Virus record (IMG/VR): IMGVR_UViG_3300020473_001965
Coordinates: 1 to 64,000 of that record
DNA length: 64,000 nucleotides
Strand: one strand, 5' to 3'
DNA from: a virus
The notes under the pieces are model-generated. The model saw only the letters and a list, made by a program, of their open reading frames with translations, searched no databases and was not told where the DNA came from. The position numbers were made by a program, and so were the translations under genes. This document shows, one piece after another, positions 17,515-27,049 of this stretch (within the stretch, counting starts at the first letter, position 1; the number at the start of each line of letters is the position of its first letter).

Positions 17515-17885
17515 AATTCTTCATCGTGATTTGAAGAAAATGGGAACTTTACTACATTCTCTGGAAGTATAACATCGTCTTCTGCTTCTGATTTGTCGAT
17601 TGCTTCGAGCAATATACCGTTTTTAATCAATTCTTTTTTCGAACATGTTCCAGGTGCCAGTTCTATTCCAGAATTGTCATACAAGTAAATTATTTCTTTT
17701 CCAGGAGTACCGACATGAGCAATTCTTACAATTCCTGTGCCAGGCAATAACCATAGTTGTCCGGGTAATACAGGAAAAAGTTCATTTTTTTGATAACTCT
17801 TTATGACAACTGTCATACCTAAAATCAACCCTATAAAACTAGATCCTAGTATTAGCATTGACAAAGTGATGGGTTCTATATTCAT
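17511..17885 (-). CDS. Membrane-anchored protein of unknown function
   Basis: 124 aa with one N-terminal membrane segment (about residues 7-28). The soluble part (VLPGQLWLLPGTGIVRI) may be a small SH3-like barrel, then an acidic tail. Converges with the fibre gene. Confidence 0.55.
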   Translation of the reverse strand: MNIEPITLSMLILGSSFIGLILGMTVVIKSYQKNELFPVLPGQLWLLPGTGIVRIAHVGTPGKEIIYLYDNSGIELAPGTCSKKELIKNGILLEAIDKSEAEDDVILPENVVKFPFSSNHDEEF

Positions 17886-17895
17886 TTTAAAGTTA

Positions 17896-17971
17896 TGGAG
17901 CCACTGATAGGGTTCGAACCTACGACCTGCTGATTACAAATCAGCTGCTCTACCAACTGAGCTACAGTGGC
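17896..17971 (-). tRNA. tRNA-Thr(TGT)
   Basis: 76 nt cloverleaf with encoded CCA: acceptor GCCACTG/CAGTGGC, anticodon stem CTGAT/ATCAG with loop TTTGTAA giving anticodon TGT, and T-arm TTCGAAC. Sits 5 nt before greA in transcription order reversed, between two minus-strand genes. Confidence 0.95.
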
Positions 17972-17976
17972 AATTA

Positions 17977-18438
17977 TTAAATTATTTTCAATACTTCCCA
18001 TGATGATTCGCGAGTGGGAGTTATTACTTCAAATCCGTCACCCGGGGCCAGTCCCAACATGGCTTTTCCGAAAGGTGAGACGTAACTTATCTCACCCTGC
18101 GAAGGGTCTGATTCATGAATACCTACAATAGTAATTGTTTTAATTTCATCTGTATCTAAATTTTGAACCTCTGCAGACCTACCAAAAGATACAACATCAC
18201 TAGACATGTCGGGTGCTGTAATAGAAGAAGTATCGATAATTTCTTTAAGATCATCTATAGACTTTTCAACTTTTGATCTTTCATTAATAGCAGTAGCATA
18301 TTTTGAGTCTTCTCTAAAGTCACCATCACCCATCGCATCAGCGACTTCTTTTTGAGCTGCCTTTAATTTCTTATTTAAGTTTTCAAACTTTTGTATAAGC
18401 TTTTTATAGCCACCACTTGTTATAAGGTGTCTATTCAT
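17977..18438 (-). CDS. greA: GreA-like transcript cleavage factor
   Basis: 153 aa, close to GreA. N-terminal coiled coil whose tip DFREDSKYATA carries the acidic residues that GreA uses to trigger RNA polymerase backtrack cleavage, then the C-terminal FKBP-like domain (SYVSPFGKAMLGLAPGD). The ATG after AGGGGGAACAG was chosen over an upstream start. May rescue stalled polymerase or resist transcriptional road-blocks. Confidence 0.9.
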   Translation of the reverse strand: MNRHLITSGGYKKLIQKFENLNKKLKAAQKEVADAMGDGDFREDSKYATAINERSKVEKSIDDLKEIIDTSSITAPDMSSDVVSFGRSAEVQNLDTDEIKTITIVGIHESDPSQGEISYVSPFGKAMLGLAPGDGFEVITPTRESSWEVLKII

Positions 18439-18796
18439 TTGTCTGTTCCCCCTCTTTTGCCTTGTAATAGAAAATAGTAAATCTACCATCCGAACATACT
18501 AGAGGTAGATTATCGTCAAATAGTTGATCAGCAAACATTGTAGGTATTACTAGAAATTCTGAATCGTTCCAAAAACTATCTGTTTCGCTGTAATCTTTTT
18601 TGCAAGAAACCAAAATACCTCCTGTTCCTACTTCCATATTGGGGGAAGAACAAAAGTCTTTGTCCATGTTTACTAGAAGGGCATCTAAGCACATACTAGA
18701 CGTGTGTATAAAATCTTTGCCTGCATATTCTATAATGTTTTGCTTAATGCAACCAGTCGCGAAAACTAACGATAGTGAAAATAAAATTGATCTCAT
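18431..18796 (-). CDS. Lipoprotein of unknown function
   Basis: 121 aa. Lipobox VFATGC; five further Cys in the mature part suggest disulfides. Its 3' end overlaps the greA start region by 8 nt. No family recognised. Confidence 0.65.
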   Translation of the reverse strand: MRSILFSLSLVFATGCIKQNIIEYAGKDFIHTSSMCLDALLVNMDKDFCSSPNMEVGTGGILVSCKKDYSETDSFWNDSEFLVIPTMFADQLFDDNLPLVCSDGRFTIFYYKAKEGEQTNE

Positions 18797-18824
18797 GCAT
18801 TATTATAGTATGTAAACTAGAAAT

Positions 18825-19250
18825 TTATAAGTCTTTTTGCCTCTCTACTAATTCGCTACTACTTTGGATTTTTTGACCACCTAAATTCCAAACAAGTTCT
18901 ATGCCTAATTGATCACAGAGGGCAACTTCAGGTGTGTTGTTGTTTTTTCTGTCCCCTCCGTTTCCGAAGTAGTCAATGTCCATGGTATTTTTAAGATCAG
19001 CAATGGATTCACAAACAGAGTCGTCGTCATCCTTACCTTGGATTACAGCAACGACCCCCTTGAATGCAGATAAAATTTCAGCTCTTTCAGACCATGGCAT
19101 AAAAATATACCCCTTTTTTCTTTGAAGCCAATCATCTGAATTTGCGATAATTACTACGTCCCCAACATCAGCGGCCGATTGAATCATTCTTACATGTCCT
19201 ACGTGAACCGGGTCGAACCCTCCACTTAATGCGATCTTTTTATTTTTCAT
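18825..19250 (-). CDS. Cytidylyltransferase-like nucleotidyltransferase
   Basis: 141 aa. GGFDPVHVGHV at residues 9-19 has the HxGH signature of the cytidylyltransferase superfamily, and KIQSSSELV near the C-terminus corresponds to the second nucleotide-binding motif. Length fits RfaE/TagD-type single-domain enzymes, which activate sugars or glycerol phosphate; substrate unknown. Diverges from the protease gene. Confidence 0.85.
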   Translation of the reverse strand: MKNKKIALSGGFDPVHVGHVRMIQSAADVGDVVIIANSDDWLQRKKGYIFMPWSERAEILSAFKGVVAVIQGKDDDDSVCESIADLKNTMDIDYFGNGGDRKNNNTPEVALCDQLGIELVWNLGGQKIQSSSELVERQKDL

Positions 19251-19295
19251 AAGTCACCACGAATAATAGTTACTATATGATGCAAGGAATCTATT

Positions 19296-20096
19296 GTGTA
19301 TGATTTTTCAAAAATCAAGAAATTTTTTGTAAGTTTGACAAAGAAAACATTAAGAATTTGTGTACTGGTTTCCTTAGGTATTTTTGTAGTGTACCCTACG
19401 GGAATTAGCACCAAAAGTGAAATATATCAAAAGAGGTCAAATATACCTGAGACAAACAATCCTTTCCCTTTTGATTCGTTCGCATTCATATCAGTTGAGT
19501 CTGAATTATTTTCTGGCAATGAATCAGTTGGAGGAATGACGTCTAGCGCATCAGGTATTGTCGTCATGACAAATGATCAAGTCCACACTTACATTTTAAC
19601 AGCTGGTCATGTGTGTGACCCAGCTTATGAGACAAAGGGTGTGTATCCCATCAACATGTCAGCAAAATCAGACGTGTCAGTCTATGACTATTTTGGCAAT
19701 CTTCATGAAACTGAAGTATTAGGTGTAGACTATAATCACGATCTTTGTCTACTGCGATCCCCAGATATCTGGACACCAGGCGTTACGTTGTCTAAGTATC
19801 AATCAAAAATAGGTGAAAAAGTATACGCCATCTCTGCTCCACACTCAATATTTTCTCCTGGAAATGCGTTGCTGTTTGACGGATATTTTACAGGTTTTGA
19901 CCCTGGAAATAATGCCTTCTATACAATTCCAACAAAACCAGGAAGTTCTGGTGCGGGAGTCTTGAATGACAGCGGAGAGTTAATAGGAATAATTCACAGC
20001 GCTCCGGGTTCATTTGAAAATCTTGCAATAGCCTCGTCGATCAAAAATGTAAAGTACTTCTTATTTGAATACGTCAACCCAGTAGTGACTTTCTAG
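19296..20096 (+). CDS. Membrane-anchored or secreted trypsin-like serine protease
   Basis: 266 aa. Hydrophobic segment at about residues 17-35 (signal or anchor), then a chymotrypsin-fold protease with His105 (TAGHVC), Asp149 (NHDLC) and Ser218 (GSSGAG). Likely acts in the periplasm or outside the cell. Only + strand gene for 30 kb besides the fibre. Its end overlaps a minus-strand gene by 23 nt. Confidence 0.85.
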   Translation: MYDFSKIKKFFVSLTKKTLRICVLVSLGIFVVYPTGISTKSEIYQKRSNIPETNNPFPFDSFAFISVESELFSGNESVGGMTSSASGIVVMTNDQVHTYILTAGHVCDPAYETKGVYPINMSAKSDVSVYDYFGNLHETEVLGVDYNHDLCLLRSPDIWTPGVTLSKYQSKIGEKVYAISAPHSIFSPGNALLFDGYFTGFDPGNNAFYTIPTKPGSSGAGVLNDSGELIGIIHSAPGSFENLAIASSIKNVKYFLFEYVNPVVTF

Positions 20097-20340
20097 ACCT
20101 TTTAGGTTTTTCAAAGCTGCATTTTTCTAAAAGGGCAATTCGCTGTCCACGCTCAATGGTCATGATTTGAACGCACGGGCCCCATTTTTCATCTATAAAA
20201 AAACCAGTAATTTTACCGGACAGTACAGTGCCGCCATAAGCTTCGAACCATATCTCATCAAGGAGCTTAAAACCCTCCATTTCTTCGATAGCGTCTTTCT
20301 TCACTACCTCTTTAACTGTTTTCTTCTTTTTACGTGCCAT
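20074..20340 (-). CDS. Small SH3-like protein
   Basis: 88 aa. Basic tail [11 protein letters not shown], then a short barrel-like region ([21 protein letters not shown]) that recalls the MKVGD family of the right half, and a basic C-terminus. Overlaps dnaJ by 11 nt. Confidence 0.5.
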   Translation of the reverse strand: MARKKKKTVKEVVKKDAIEEMEGFKLLDEIWFEAYGGTVLSGKITGFFIDEKWGPCVQIMTIERGQRIALLEKCSFEKPKRSRKSLLG

Positions 20341-21361
20341 GATCTTTTAACTTTTTGATTAATTCAGTACATGAATCCGATAAATTAGTAGGTACTGCAA
20401 TCCCCACCTTGACATATAGGTTTCCCGGGGCAGTTTTCATTCCCGGCATTCCCTTTCCACGAATCTCAAATACTTTTTCACCTTTAGTTCCCTTTTTTAT
20501 CTTTATAGTTTCTTTACCCCACAAAGAATCAACGTTGATCTCTCCCCCAAGTACAAATGTTGAAAATGGTGCAGTTGTCTTTGAGTAAAGATCCTTTCCT
20601 TCTCTTTCAAATGATTTGTGCTGAGCTATTCTTATAACAACGTATGCATCCCCCGGCACTCGAGAAAGATTAACATGGTCTCCCTTCCCTGATATTCTGA
20701 GCCTATTTCCTTCCATCACACCAGGCGGAATATTGACATTAACGATATCAGTTTTTCTTTTGAACGCAGAGCCATTACATGATGAACATGGGTTAGTGAT
20801 TACCTGACCTAATCCATGACATGCCGGGCAAGTCTGATTAAAAACCATGAAGCCTTGTTGTACTCCAACACGACCAGATCCGTTACACTGTCGACAATCT
20901 TCCGGTTTTGAACCTGCTGGATGTCCTCTACCGTCACAGGTATCACATGCGATTGATCGCTGTATTTTTACCTTTCTCATCCCGCCAAAAGCTGCTTCTT
21001 CTAGAAGAATGGTTTTCTCTGCTAAAACATCGCCATTTCTAAAATCTTGACGGGTTTCTTGTGCACGGCGCCTCGCATCTCCAAACCCTCTGCCAAAAAA
21101 ATCACCAAAATGAGAAAAAATATCTTCAAAACCGTGAAATTCATGAGCACTGCCGCCACCACTGTCGTAGTGAGCCCTCTTTTTAGGATCAGACAGTACT
21201 GAATAGGCTTCTGATACTTCTTTAAATTTTGTTTCTGCCGTACTATCCCCGGGATTTTTGTCAGGATGGTACTTTAGAGCGAGTTTCCTATAAGCTTTCT
21301 TGATAGTGGTTTGATCAGCATCTTTTCCAACACCTAATATGTCATATAAATCATTTTTCAT
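20330..21361 (-). CDS. dnaJ: DnaJ co-chaperone
   Basis: 343 aa, slightly shorter than bacterial DnaJ (about 375). J domain with HPD at 32-34, Gly/Phe region near 75-100, four CxxCxGx(G) zinc motifs ([32 protein letters not shown]) and the C-terminal substrate-binding domain. It would recruit host DnaK. Phage-encoded full-length DnaJ is uncommon. Confidence 0.95.
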   Translation of the reverse strand: MKNDLYDILGVGKDADQTTIKKAYRKLALKYHPDKNPGDSTAETKFKEVSEAYSVLSDPKKRAHYDSGGGSAHEFHGFEDIFSHFGDFFGRGFGDARRRAQETRQDFRNGDVLAEKTILLEEAAFGGMRKVKIQRSIACDTCDGRGHPAGSKPEDCRQCNGSGRVGVQQGFMVFNQTCPACHGLGQVITNPCSSCNGSAFKRKTDIVNVNIPPGVMEGNRLRISGKGDHVNLSRVPGDAYVVIRIAQHKSFEREGKDLYSKTTAPFSTFVLGGEINVDSLWGKETIKIKKGTKGEKVFEIRGKGMPGMKTAPGNLYVKVGIAVPTNLSDSCTELIKKLKDHGT

Positions 21362-21788
21362 CGACTTTAAATTTTTGGATCACGAAGTCTCTGACCATTG
21401 ATTTTCTAGATGCTTTCTGATATCTATCAGGATCGCTACCAGGAGGGCCAAACCACAAATTAAGCTCATATTGAGACACCCTCATGTCTTTCTCTAAACT
21501 ACTTCTTAGTTTTCTATGAATCTTTCTAAATTTTCTCTTTATTTTCCTGCATTCATCATAGGAAAGGTTGGAAAAATTTTGATTCAATTCAAAAGTATTA
21601 AGGGTTGGAATAATCCCAAGATTAAGATATTCCAACCCTACTAAAATACTTTTAGCATTTCTATCACTCATTAGCCTGTTCATCTCCCTTAAAACTGTTC
21701 CTGAACTATCCAAAACAGAAAGAATTGCTAACTTTAATAGAACCTCACCTAACATTTCTCCCGAAGGGTGGTTACTAAGACCAGTCAT
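21351..21788 (-). CDS. Unknown protein
   Basis: 145 aa, mostly helical, with a basic central region ([15 protein letters not shown]). No motif recognised. Overlaps dnaJ by 11 nt, so the two are coupled. Confidence 0.6.
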   Translation of the reverse strand: MTGLSNHPSGEMLGEVLLKLAILSVLDSSGTVLREMNRLMSDRNAKSILVGLEYLNLGIIPTLNTFELNQNFSNLSYDECRKIKRKFRKIHRKLRSSLEKDMRVSQYELNLWFGPPGSDPDRYQKASRKSMVRDFVIQKFKVDEK

Positions 21789-21847
21789 CTTTTCACCTTA
21801 CTTACTAGTCGTTATCAATTACGTTTGTAATCGATAATGAATTATAT

Positions 21848-22099
21848 CTACAGTGTGGTTTTCTGTATAAGAGGGATTTTATTATTTTTTATTTCTCTAA
21901 TCACAAAAGGTTTCATTGTTTTAATAACATCAGGCTTTGTGAAATTAACAGAGTTAGGTGCTTCTAAATCCTCGCACCTGTCTTGCGTCCCGTATTCCAC
22001 ATGAGCGATTTGAGAAGGTGCTTCACTACCTGCGGAAAAAGATGAGTAAGATGTAAGTAAGCCTATCAGACAAGCAGTAATAATAATATAGCGCTGCAT
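21848..22099 (-). CDS. Small secreted protein
   Basis: 83 aa. Clear signal peptide: IIITACLIGLLTSYSSFSAG with a likely cleavage after FSAG/SEA. The mature part has one Cys and no motif. Stands alone between dnaJ and the propeptide-gene cluster. Confidence 0.6.
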   Translation of the reverse strand: MQRYIIITACLIGLLTSYSSFSAGSEAPSQIAHVEYGTQDRCEDLEAPNSVNFTKPDVIKTMKPFVIREIKNNKIPLIQKTTL

Positions 22100-22133
22100 T
22101 TTGCTATTCCTATTTTTTACGTCTTAAGTATTA

Positions 22134-23621
22134 CTATTGAGGAATAATTTCTACATCTTGGGAAAACTTTTTTCTCTGGTAAATCTGAGCTTGATTTTTC
22201 ATCCAAAAATTTGCCTCTTCCCCATTTTGAAATTCTTTTTCAAAAACTTCTTCCCATTCATCAGTCGCTTTATTGTATTCTTCTATGACAACGTAAGTAA
22301 TTCCGGAACCTATGTGAACATGGGAAGACACACGAAACCCTTCTTGCTCCATCACATCCATGGGATCCATGTTCGGCGTGTGATACGACCTCCCGGGCTC
22401 TTCTTTAATGATGCCCTCGTCCAACCAAGCGTCCCTCTTTTTCATGATATCAGTAAGTTCCCTATTCCACGGCCCATCAGTTCCAGACATTGTGCACTTC
22501 GTCAAGACCTCTTCGGCTGTGAACTCTTCGACAACCTCTGGCTGAAACATGTCATAGTAGACGTCTTTCGGTATACCGTCGGGTTTTGTTATCTTTGTCT
22601 GGTCATCTAAAACCATATCACCCATCTCAACCCACGCATGGACAATCGGTTTGGGTGGCTTCTCCCACTTGTCTGTTACCTTTCCGTGAACGACCTTAAA
22701 CTTGCTCAAATCATTAAGATCGGGATGTTTTACTCCGTCGCCTTCAGGGTCATCTGGCCTTGTATAGTGTTGTTCAAACCACATCTCAGCTTTTTGAACT
22801 GTAAAGGGGAAACATTGACCTATAGCAATTACATTTTCTCGAAGAAGTGCTCTTACCATTTCTCGAGTTGCATTTTCTTTAAGATGTTTTTTCAATAGAG
22901 TTAAAAGCTCTTCATCTTTCACTGCATATGCTCTCGGCCCGCCCGCGGCAGCTTCAATAGCCTCGATAGCTTTGCGCTGCTCATCAGCTGTAAGCATTTT
23001 AATTACATCTTCAGGGTGTTGTGTTGCTCTTAGCCCCCCGAGATTAAATGCATTTTGACGCCTTTCCCATGCAGCCATTTCTTCATCAGAAAGCCATGAA
23101 GGTCGAGTTGCCTTTCTTGTTCTGCCTCGGCCAAAACTTGAATCGTCAATTTGATCCCAAAGCTCATCTCTGTCCATGCTCTTGCCCAAGAATTCAATTT
23201 CCTTTCCCGCTTCGTTCCACACTTCCTCAGGGATTAGAACTTCAGAGCCACTGTCATACCTATGAATGCCACCTGACTTTTCTATAACCCAGTGCGGTAC
23301 CTTATAAGCATACACATTTCCCGATCTTCCATGATTCATCGCGATATCAACTGGGTTAGGAGTTAAGAAAACACCAGACTTAACTGGGTTGTCAAGCCAA
23401 TGTCTTTCCCAAACATCAGTCCCAGGAACGGTTACCATATCGCCCGTTCTTTCTCCAGTATCCGGATCTACGGCGTCACGATCCCACATTCGAAGGTAAG
23501 ACATTTTAGTTTGAGGTCTCGCGGGCCGCTTATTAATATGGTATAAGACTCTTTTAGTTTTATCGTTACGACCGGTTCGTTCACTAAGAACTTGTCTAAT
23601 GTACTCGTGAAGGAGATTCAC
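22134..23621 (-). CDS. Large protein with propeptide-like N-terminus; possible ADP-ribosyltransferase-like domain
   Basis: 495 aa from the GTG that overlaps the upstream stop (GTGA). N-terminus VNLLHEYIRQVLSER fits an amphipathic peptide ending LxE. Then RVLYHINKRPARP and, near 110-135, SGVFLTPNPVDIAMNHGRSG and YAYKVPHWVI; this order (YHxxxRP ... GVFLTP ... VYAYKVP) resembles ADP-ribosyltransferase-fold proteins seen in phages, but I cannot confirm catalytic residues. T4 packages Alt, an ADP-ribosyltransferase with a cleaved N-terminus, in the head, which makes the combination notable. Confidence 0.55.
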   Translation of the reverse strand: MNLLHEYIRQVLSERTGRNDKTKRVLYHINKRPARPQTKMSYLRMWDRDAVDPDTGERTGDMVTVPGTDVWERHWLDNPVKSGVFLTPNPVDIAMNHGRSGNVYAYKVPHWVIEKSGGIHRYDSGSEVLIPEEVWNEAGKEIEFLGKSMDRDELWDQIDDSSFGRGRTRKATRPSWLSDEEMAAWERRQNAFNLGGLRATQHPEDVIKMLTADEQRKAIEAIEAAAGGPRAYAVKDEELLTLLKKHLKENATREMVRALLRENVIAIGQCFPFTVQKAEMWFEQHYTRPDDPEGDGVKHPDLNDLSKFKVVHGKVTDKWEKPPKPIVHAWVEMGDMVLDDQTKITKPDGIPKDVYYDMFQPEVVEEFTAEEVLTKCTMSGTDGPWNRELTDIMKKRDAWLDEGIIKEEPGRSYHTPNMDPMDVMEQEGFRVSSHVHIGSGITYVVIEEYNKATDEWEEVFEKEFQNGEEANFWMKNQAQIYQRKKFSQDVEIIPQ

Positions 23622-24187
23622 TTGCAATCTCCTGCCTTAACTAAGTCTTCAACACCATCAGCATCCCAGATACAACCAGATGCCACATCCCACCCGTAAT
23701 ACCACATAACATCTCTTTTCTTATGTAAGTAAGGGCAAATCTCTATACCTGAGTATGCTTCAGCCACTTTCGGCCAATCAATCAGGTCTTCTTCTCTATC
23801 GTCAGGAAATACGGGATGAGGAACACTATATTTTTTAACAAACTTGTCAAAGTAATACTCGTCTGTTATGTGAAGTATATTGTATCCTTTATCTTTAAGT
23901 ATGACGTTATAAGTCCCGTCATATTTGCTGTATCCGTCTGACAGTCCTGTTTCACAAAAAGCCTTCCAGTCCATTGCACTTCCGTCCTGGCACTCGTACC
24001 ATAAGCCGTTTGGTTTTCTATCTACCTTTTGAGTAAATCCTGATATTTGCGGTTTGTCATCTACCCGAGTGCCCGGGCGACTATGATGTATTCTAAGCTT
24101 GTCTTTAGCGTAGATTGGAAATCCTTCCAGGAGAATGCTTCTTACAAATTCACGGATTAGAGCCTTTTGTTTCTTCTGAATTGTCAC
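23618..24187 (-). CDS. Unknown protein with propeptide-like N-terminus
   Basis: 189 aa from GTG. ALIREFVRSILLEG matches the amphipathic-(L/I)xE pattern. The rest has KPNGLWYECQDGS, AYSGIEICPYL and WYYGWDVASGCIWD, a conserved-looking phage family of unknown role. Overlaps its neighbours by 4 nt and 38 nt. Confidence 0.6.
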   Translation of the reverse strand: MTIQKKQKALIREFVRSILLEGFPIYAKDKLRIHHSRPGTRVDDKPQISGFTQKVDRKPNGLWYECQDGSAMDWKAFCETGLSDGYSKYDGTYNVILKDKGYNILHITDEYYFDKFVKKYSVPHPVFPDDREEDLIDWPKVAEAYSGIEICPYLHKKRDVMWYYGWDVASGCIWDADGVEDLVKAGDCK

Positions 24188-24542
24188 TTCTTTTCCGTCT
24201 CCTGTCTAGTTTTTTCTTCAATCTTTTAAGATTTTTAATATCGTCTTCTTGAATTTCAAGGGTAATAGGCTTTTCCCACTCAATAAGACGGTTATTAATA
24301 ATATCTATTTTCCTTTCTGTAATATAATTCTTCCAGGCGATCCATAAAAGAAAAATAATAGCATAAAAGTCATAGATGTTAGCATCTAGTCTCGGACCGA
24401 TTCTGGCGTTGACGAAGACAAAAGGAACCAGCCAAGCCATCGCCCAGGCGACTATTCCTACCTTGATAGCAGATGCTACAGGTTTCGCTAGGGCTCTCAA
24501 AGCCCCGGCGACGGATTGGAGACGAGAAGACCAGGGACGCAT
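24150..24542 (-). CDS. Membrane protein
   Basis: 130 aa. Two membrane segments (about 20-45 and 55-70), then a charged coiled coil and a basic C-terminus (RLKKKLDRRRKR). Overlaps the next gene by 38 nt. Confidence 0.6.
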   Translation of the reverse strand: MRPWSSRLQSVAGALRALAKPVASAIKVGIVAWAMAWLVPFVFVNARIGPRLDANIYDFYAIIFLLWIAWKNYITERKIDIINNRLIEWEKPITLEIQEDDIKNLKRLKKKLDRRRKRSDNSEETKGSNP

Positions 24543-24606
24543 GTCTATAAATATAAATGTTTCTAGGATTTTATCTGTAAGCTAGAAAATTAATTTATGG
24601 GTGGAT

Positions 24607-24640
24607 AAAAGGAAAAGGATCCCCAAAACAACAGGGATCC
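24607..24640 (-). terminator. Intrinsic terminator after the 24671-25552 gene
   Basis: Stem GGATCCC/GGGATCC with a 10-nt loop, followed by TTTTCCTTTT on the minus strand. Confidence 0.7.
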
Positions 24641-24670
24641 TCCAGGAGTCTTCTAGATATACTCTAGAGT

Positions 24671-25552
24671 CTATTCGACGTCAAACATGTCGGACAGGGA
24701 TAAAGTTGAATATTTTCCGGTCTTTCGAGCCTTCTTCACGGCCCTCTCTACGCTAGCGTTCGCGCGAGAAGCCATCGGAGCAGGTGCAGATTCTTGTTTA
24801 ACAACCTTCACGTTAAGTGGGCTCATGTCATGGGCAGCCTCTTGACCCTCTTTCTCTTGAGCGCGGTCCATTCTAGGAATTAAGTGCTTAAAAACCTTCT
24901 GGACTAGCTGTTCTGCCTGGACAAGATAGATCTGGACCCATTCAGGTAGATCGTCTTCATCGTGCAAGTGAGCACCCAGCAGACCTGAAAGATAATGGAT
25001 TAACATTAATTGATCACGAGCGTACTGGCCTTCGTGAGCATCGGACTTCTGGTCACCATAATCGAGCATCATCCCTTCCCCGGGGATAGACGATGTCGGC
25101 TTTGATCCACACCCACATGCCTCGAGGATCGCCCGAGATGTAACACCCTCACTAGTTGGAATCAATGATAGAACATCATCTACCATTCTTTGCGCTTCGT
25201 CTTCGGAAACACCCATGTTCAAAAGATATCTCATGAGTTGTGTAAGCTCTTGAGTAGTATCTGGGATATTGCTAAGGTCGCCTCGCTCTACACCTCTAGC
25301 ATCCGCAGGTTCTTGATCTTCGCGCCGTGCCGGATCTTTGTATGGTAGCTTATAAGCTTGCTTACGGGTCTTTCGCGCGAGCTGCCCTGTTTCAGCAACG
25401 ATAGAGCTGCTTTTTTCCGCTAGCGTTCGAGATTCGGGCTCTCTCGCGTCCTCATTGAGGTCGCTCGAATCGCCCTTGGACTGGTCAATTCCTGTTTCAT
25501 TAAAATCTCGCCAGCCATTCCAAAGATCATACGAAGAAATCTTCTTAGTCAT
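24671..25552 (-). CDS. Putative virion protein with LPEW domain and propeptide-like N-terminus
   Basis: 293 aa. YDLWNGWRDFNETG near the start resembles the MEGWRTFLNE start of the 52-53 kb proteins. Around 195-235, RDQLMLIHYLSGLL and DEDDLPEWVQ match a region of the next gene. ILEACGCGSKP near 145 is paralogous to LIEACGGHSEQ there. Ends at a terminator. A head-packaged or core protein is a reasonable inference. Confidence 0.6.
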   Translation of the reverse strand: MTKKISSYDLWNGWRDFNETGIDQSKGDSSDLNEDAREPESRTLAEKSSSIVAETGQLARKTRKQAYKLPYKDPARREDQEPADARGVERGDLSNIPDTTQELTQLMRYLLNMGVSEDEAQRMVDDVLSLIPTSEGVTSRAILEACGCGSKPTSSIPGEGMMLDYGDQKSDAHEGQYARDQLMLIHYLSGLLGAHLHDEDDLPEWVQIYLVQAEQLVQKVFKHLIPRMDRAQEKEGQEAAHDMSPLNVKVVKQESAPAPMASRANASVERAVKKARKTGKYSTLSLSDMFDVE

Positions 25553-26339
25553 TGTCTAGCTCCAGCTCACCATCTTCTGGTTTGACAATTTTATACTCAA
25601 GATGATGCTTCACCTTGCCGATCGCATCAGAGATGATTGCAATTTTAGATTGGCACCACTCGGGGATCTCATCTTCATCCTCTAGCATATTCCAGAGGTC
25701 AACACCGTATTCAGCTATCTTATAGAGTTGTTGGCGTGTCATACGAGACTTACCACCGTTGCCGAGCTTTCTTCCACCTTCGTCAGGTCCCATGCCGTCG
25801 CCGTCATGGTCAGGTTTAGCACCTTGGACTTTTGTAATAACACCGTGAGGAGGCTCCTCAGGAAGCATTTGAGGTAACTCCTCTCCGGGTTGCTCACTAT
25901 GTCCGCCACAAGCTTCAATCAGCTTAAGAAGCTCACTTCTATCCATTTTTCTTGTCATTTTCTTCCCCTCATTAGGTCGAAGTGCTCGATGAGCCATGTA
26001 TAGGTCATCCGAAGCCGCTTCGGGCCCGATTGACTCGAGAAATCCCACTAGAACTTGGTGGGAAGACATACCGCTTGGGTCTTCGTCGACAGCAATTGCT
26101 TCAAGCTTTTTATCGAATTCTCCAGTAGCATACACATCATTTCGCAGGAGGTCAAGAATGTGATCAGCAACTTGATTTGGAGTTTTCGCCCGTTGACCAA
26201 AGACTCTACCGAGCTCATATCGAAGACTATAGTAGCTTGTCTCTACATTAGGGTCAAGCATAATGTTCTCATTCATCTCCGCAGATATCTCTAAGATCAT
26301 TCTACGTAGCTGTTTTGCTTCGAAGTGGTCAGTAGGCAT
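25545..26339 (-). CDS. Putative virion protein, paralogue of the 24671 gene
   Basis: 264 aa. N-terminal QLRRMILEISAEMNEN (IxE sites), then LLKLIEACGGHSEQ and, near 220-240, DEDEIPEWCQSKI with surrounding helices like those of the downstream gene. Overlaps it by 8 nt. Confidence 0.6.
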   Translation of the reverse strand: MPTDHFEAKQLRRMILEISAEMNENIMLDPNVETSYYSLRYELGRVFGQRAKTPNQVADHILDLLRNDVYATGEFDKKLEAIAVDEDPSGMSSHQVLVGFLESIGPEAASDDLYMAHRALRPNEGKKMTRKMDRSELLKLIEACGGHSEQPGEELPQMLPEEPPHGVITKVQGAKPDHDGDGMGPDEGGRKLGNGGKSRMTRQQLYKIAEYGVDLWNMLEDEDEIPEWCQSKIAIISDAIGKVKHHLEYKIVKPEDGELELDND

Positions 26340-26344
26340 TGATT

Positions 26345-26911
26345 CTAGTCCTCTAGAATACCAGCAAGCTTAGCGAGACGACGGTTATTGAATGATTCTT
26401 GAACGGGTTGACGTCCTTCCTCTTCTTCCGCAGCTTCGATGTGACCAGCCATCTCACTAGTAAGCGATTGTGTCTCTTCAAGTGCCTCTACTGTTGGACG
26501 ATTCGGTTCGGTACCGGTTTGAGTATAAACTTCTTCAGCTTCACCCATGCGACCCACATTAATGTTGTCATGCCATGTTTCGCCGGCCTCAGCTCCACCG
26601 CGGAGGGCAGCAAGGACTTGCTCAATGCTGGCTCTTCCAGATTGAACAGCATTTCTCAAAGTTTCCAGAGCAGCATCAAAGCTGTCATCAGCCGCCGCGC
26701 GACCTTCAGGAGATCCGTACTGGCCTACGCCCTCTTCGACTTCGTCGACTTCATCAAGCTCTTCATTTTCAAAATAAGATTCTTCAACTTCGTCGAGGTC
26801 TTCATCCTCTTCAGTTTCAGCATATTCTTCAGATTCGGTAAGCGTCTCTCCACGAACAGCCTTAAGCTCTTCGAGGATCATCGCTCTCAGGTCCTTATTG
26901 GTAATTTTCAT
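26345..26911 (-). CDS. Acidic protein with propeptide-like N-terminus
   Basis: 188 aa. KITNKDLRAMILEELKAV then LTESEE gives several (L/I)xE sites; residues 30-65 are very acidic, as in internal core or scaffold proteins. C-terminus ESFNNRRLAKLAGILED is a second amphipathic block after a possible E site. Head-core role is inference. Confidence 0.6.
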   Translation of the reverse strand: MKITNKDLRAMILEELKAVRGETLTESEEYAETEEDEDLDEVEESYFENEELDEVDEVEEGVGQYGSPEGRAAADDSFDAALETLRNAVQSGRASIEQVLAALRGGAEAGETWHDNINVGRMGEAEEVYTQTGTEPNRPTVEALEETQSLTSEMAGHIEAAEEEEGRQPVQESFNNRRLAKLAGILED

Positions 26912-27049
26912 TGTTTTGCTTCCTTATAATTTCGAGGCTAAGCCTCATTGTTAAATACCACAAGCTATATTTATCATCTCCGGGGAAACTATTCCCTCCA
27001 GATGCTCATTAACAGCTACTATTTGTGTGATTTTTATAAAAATTTGCGT

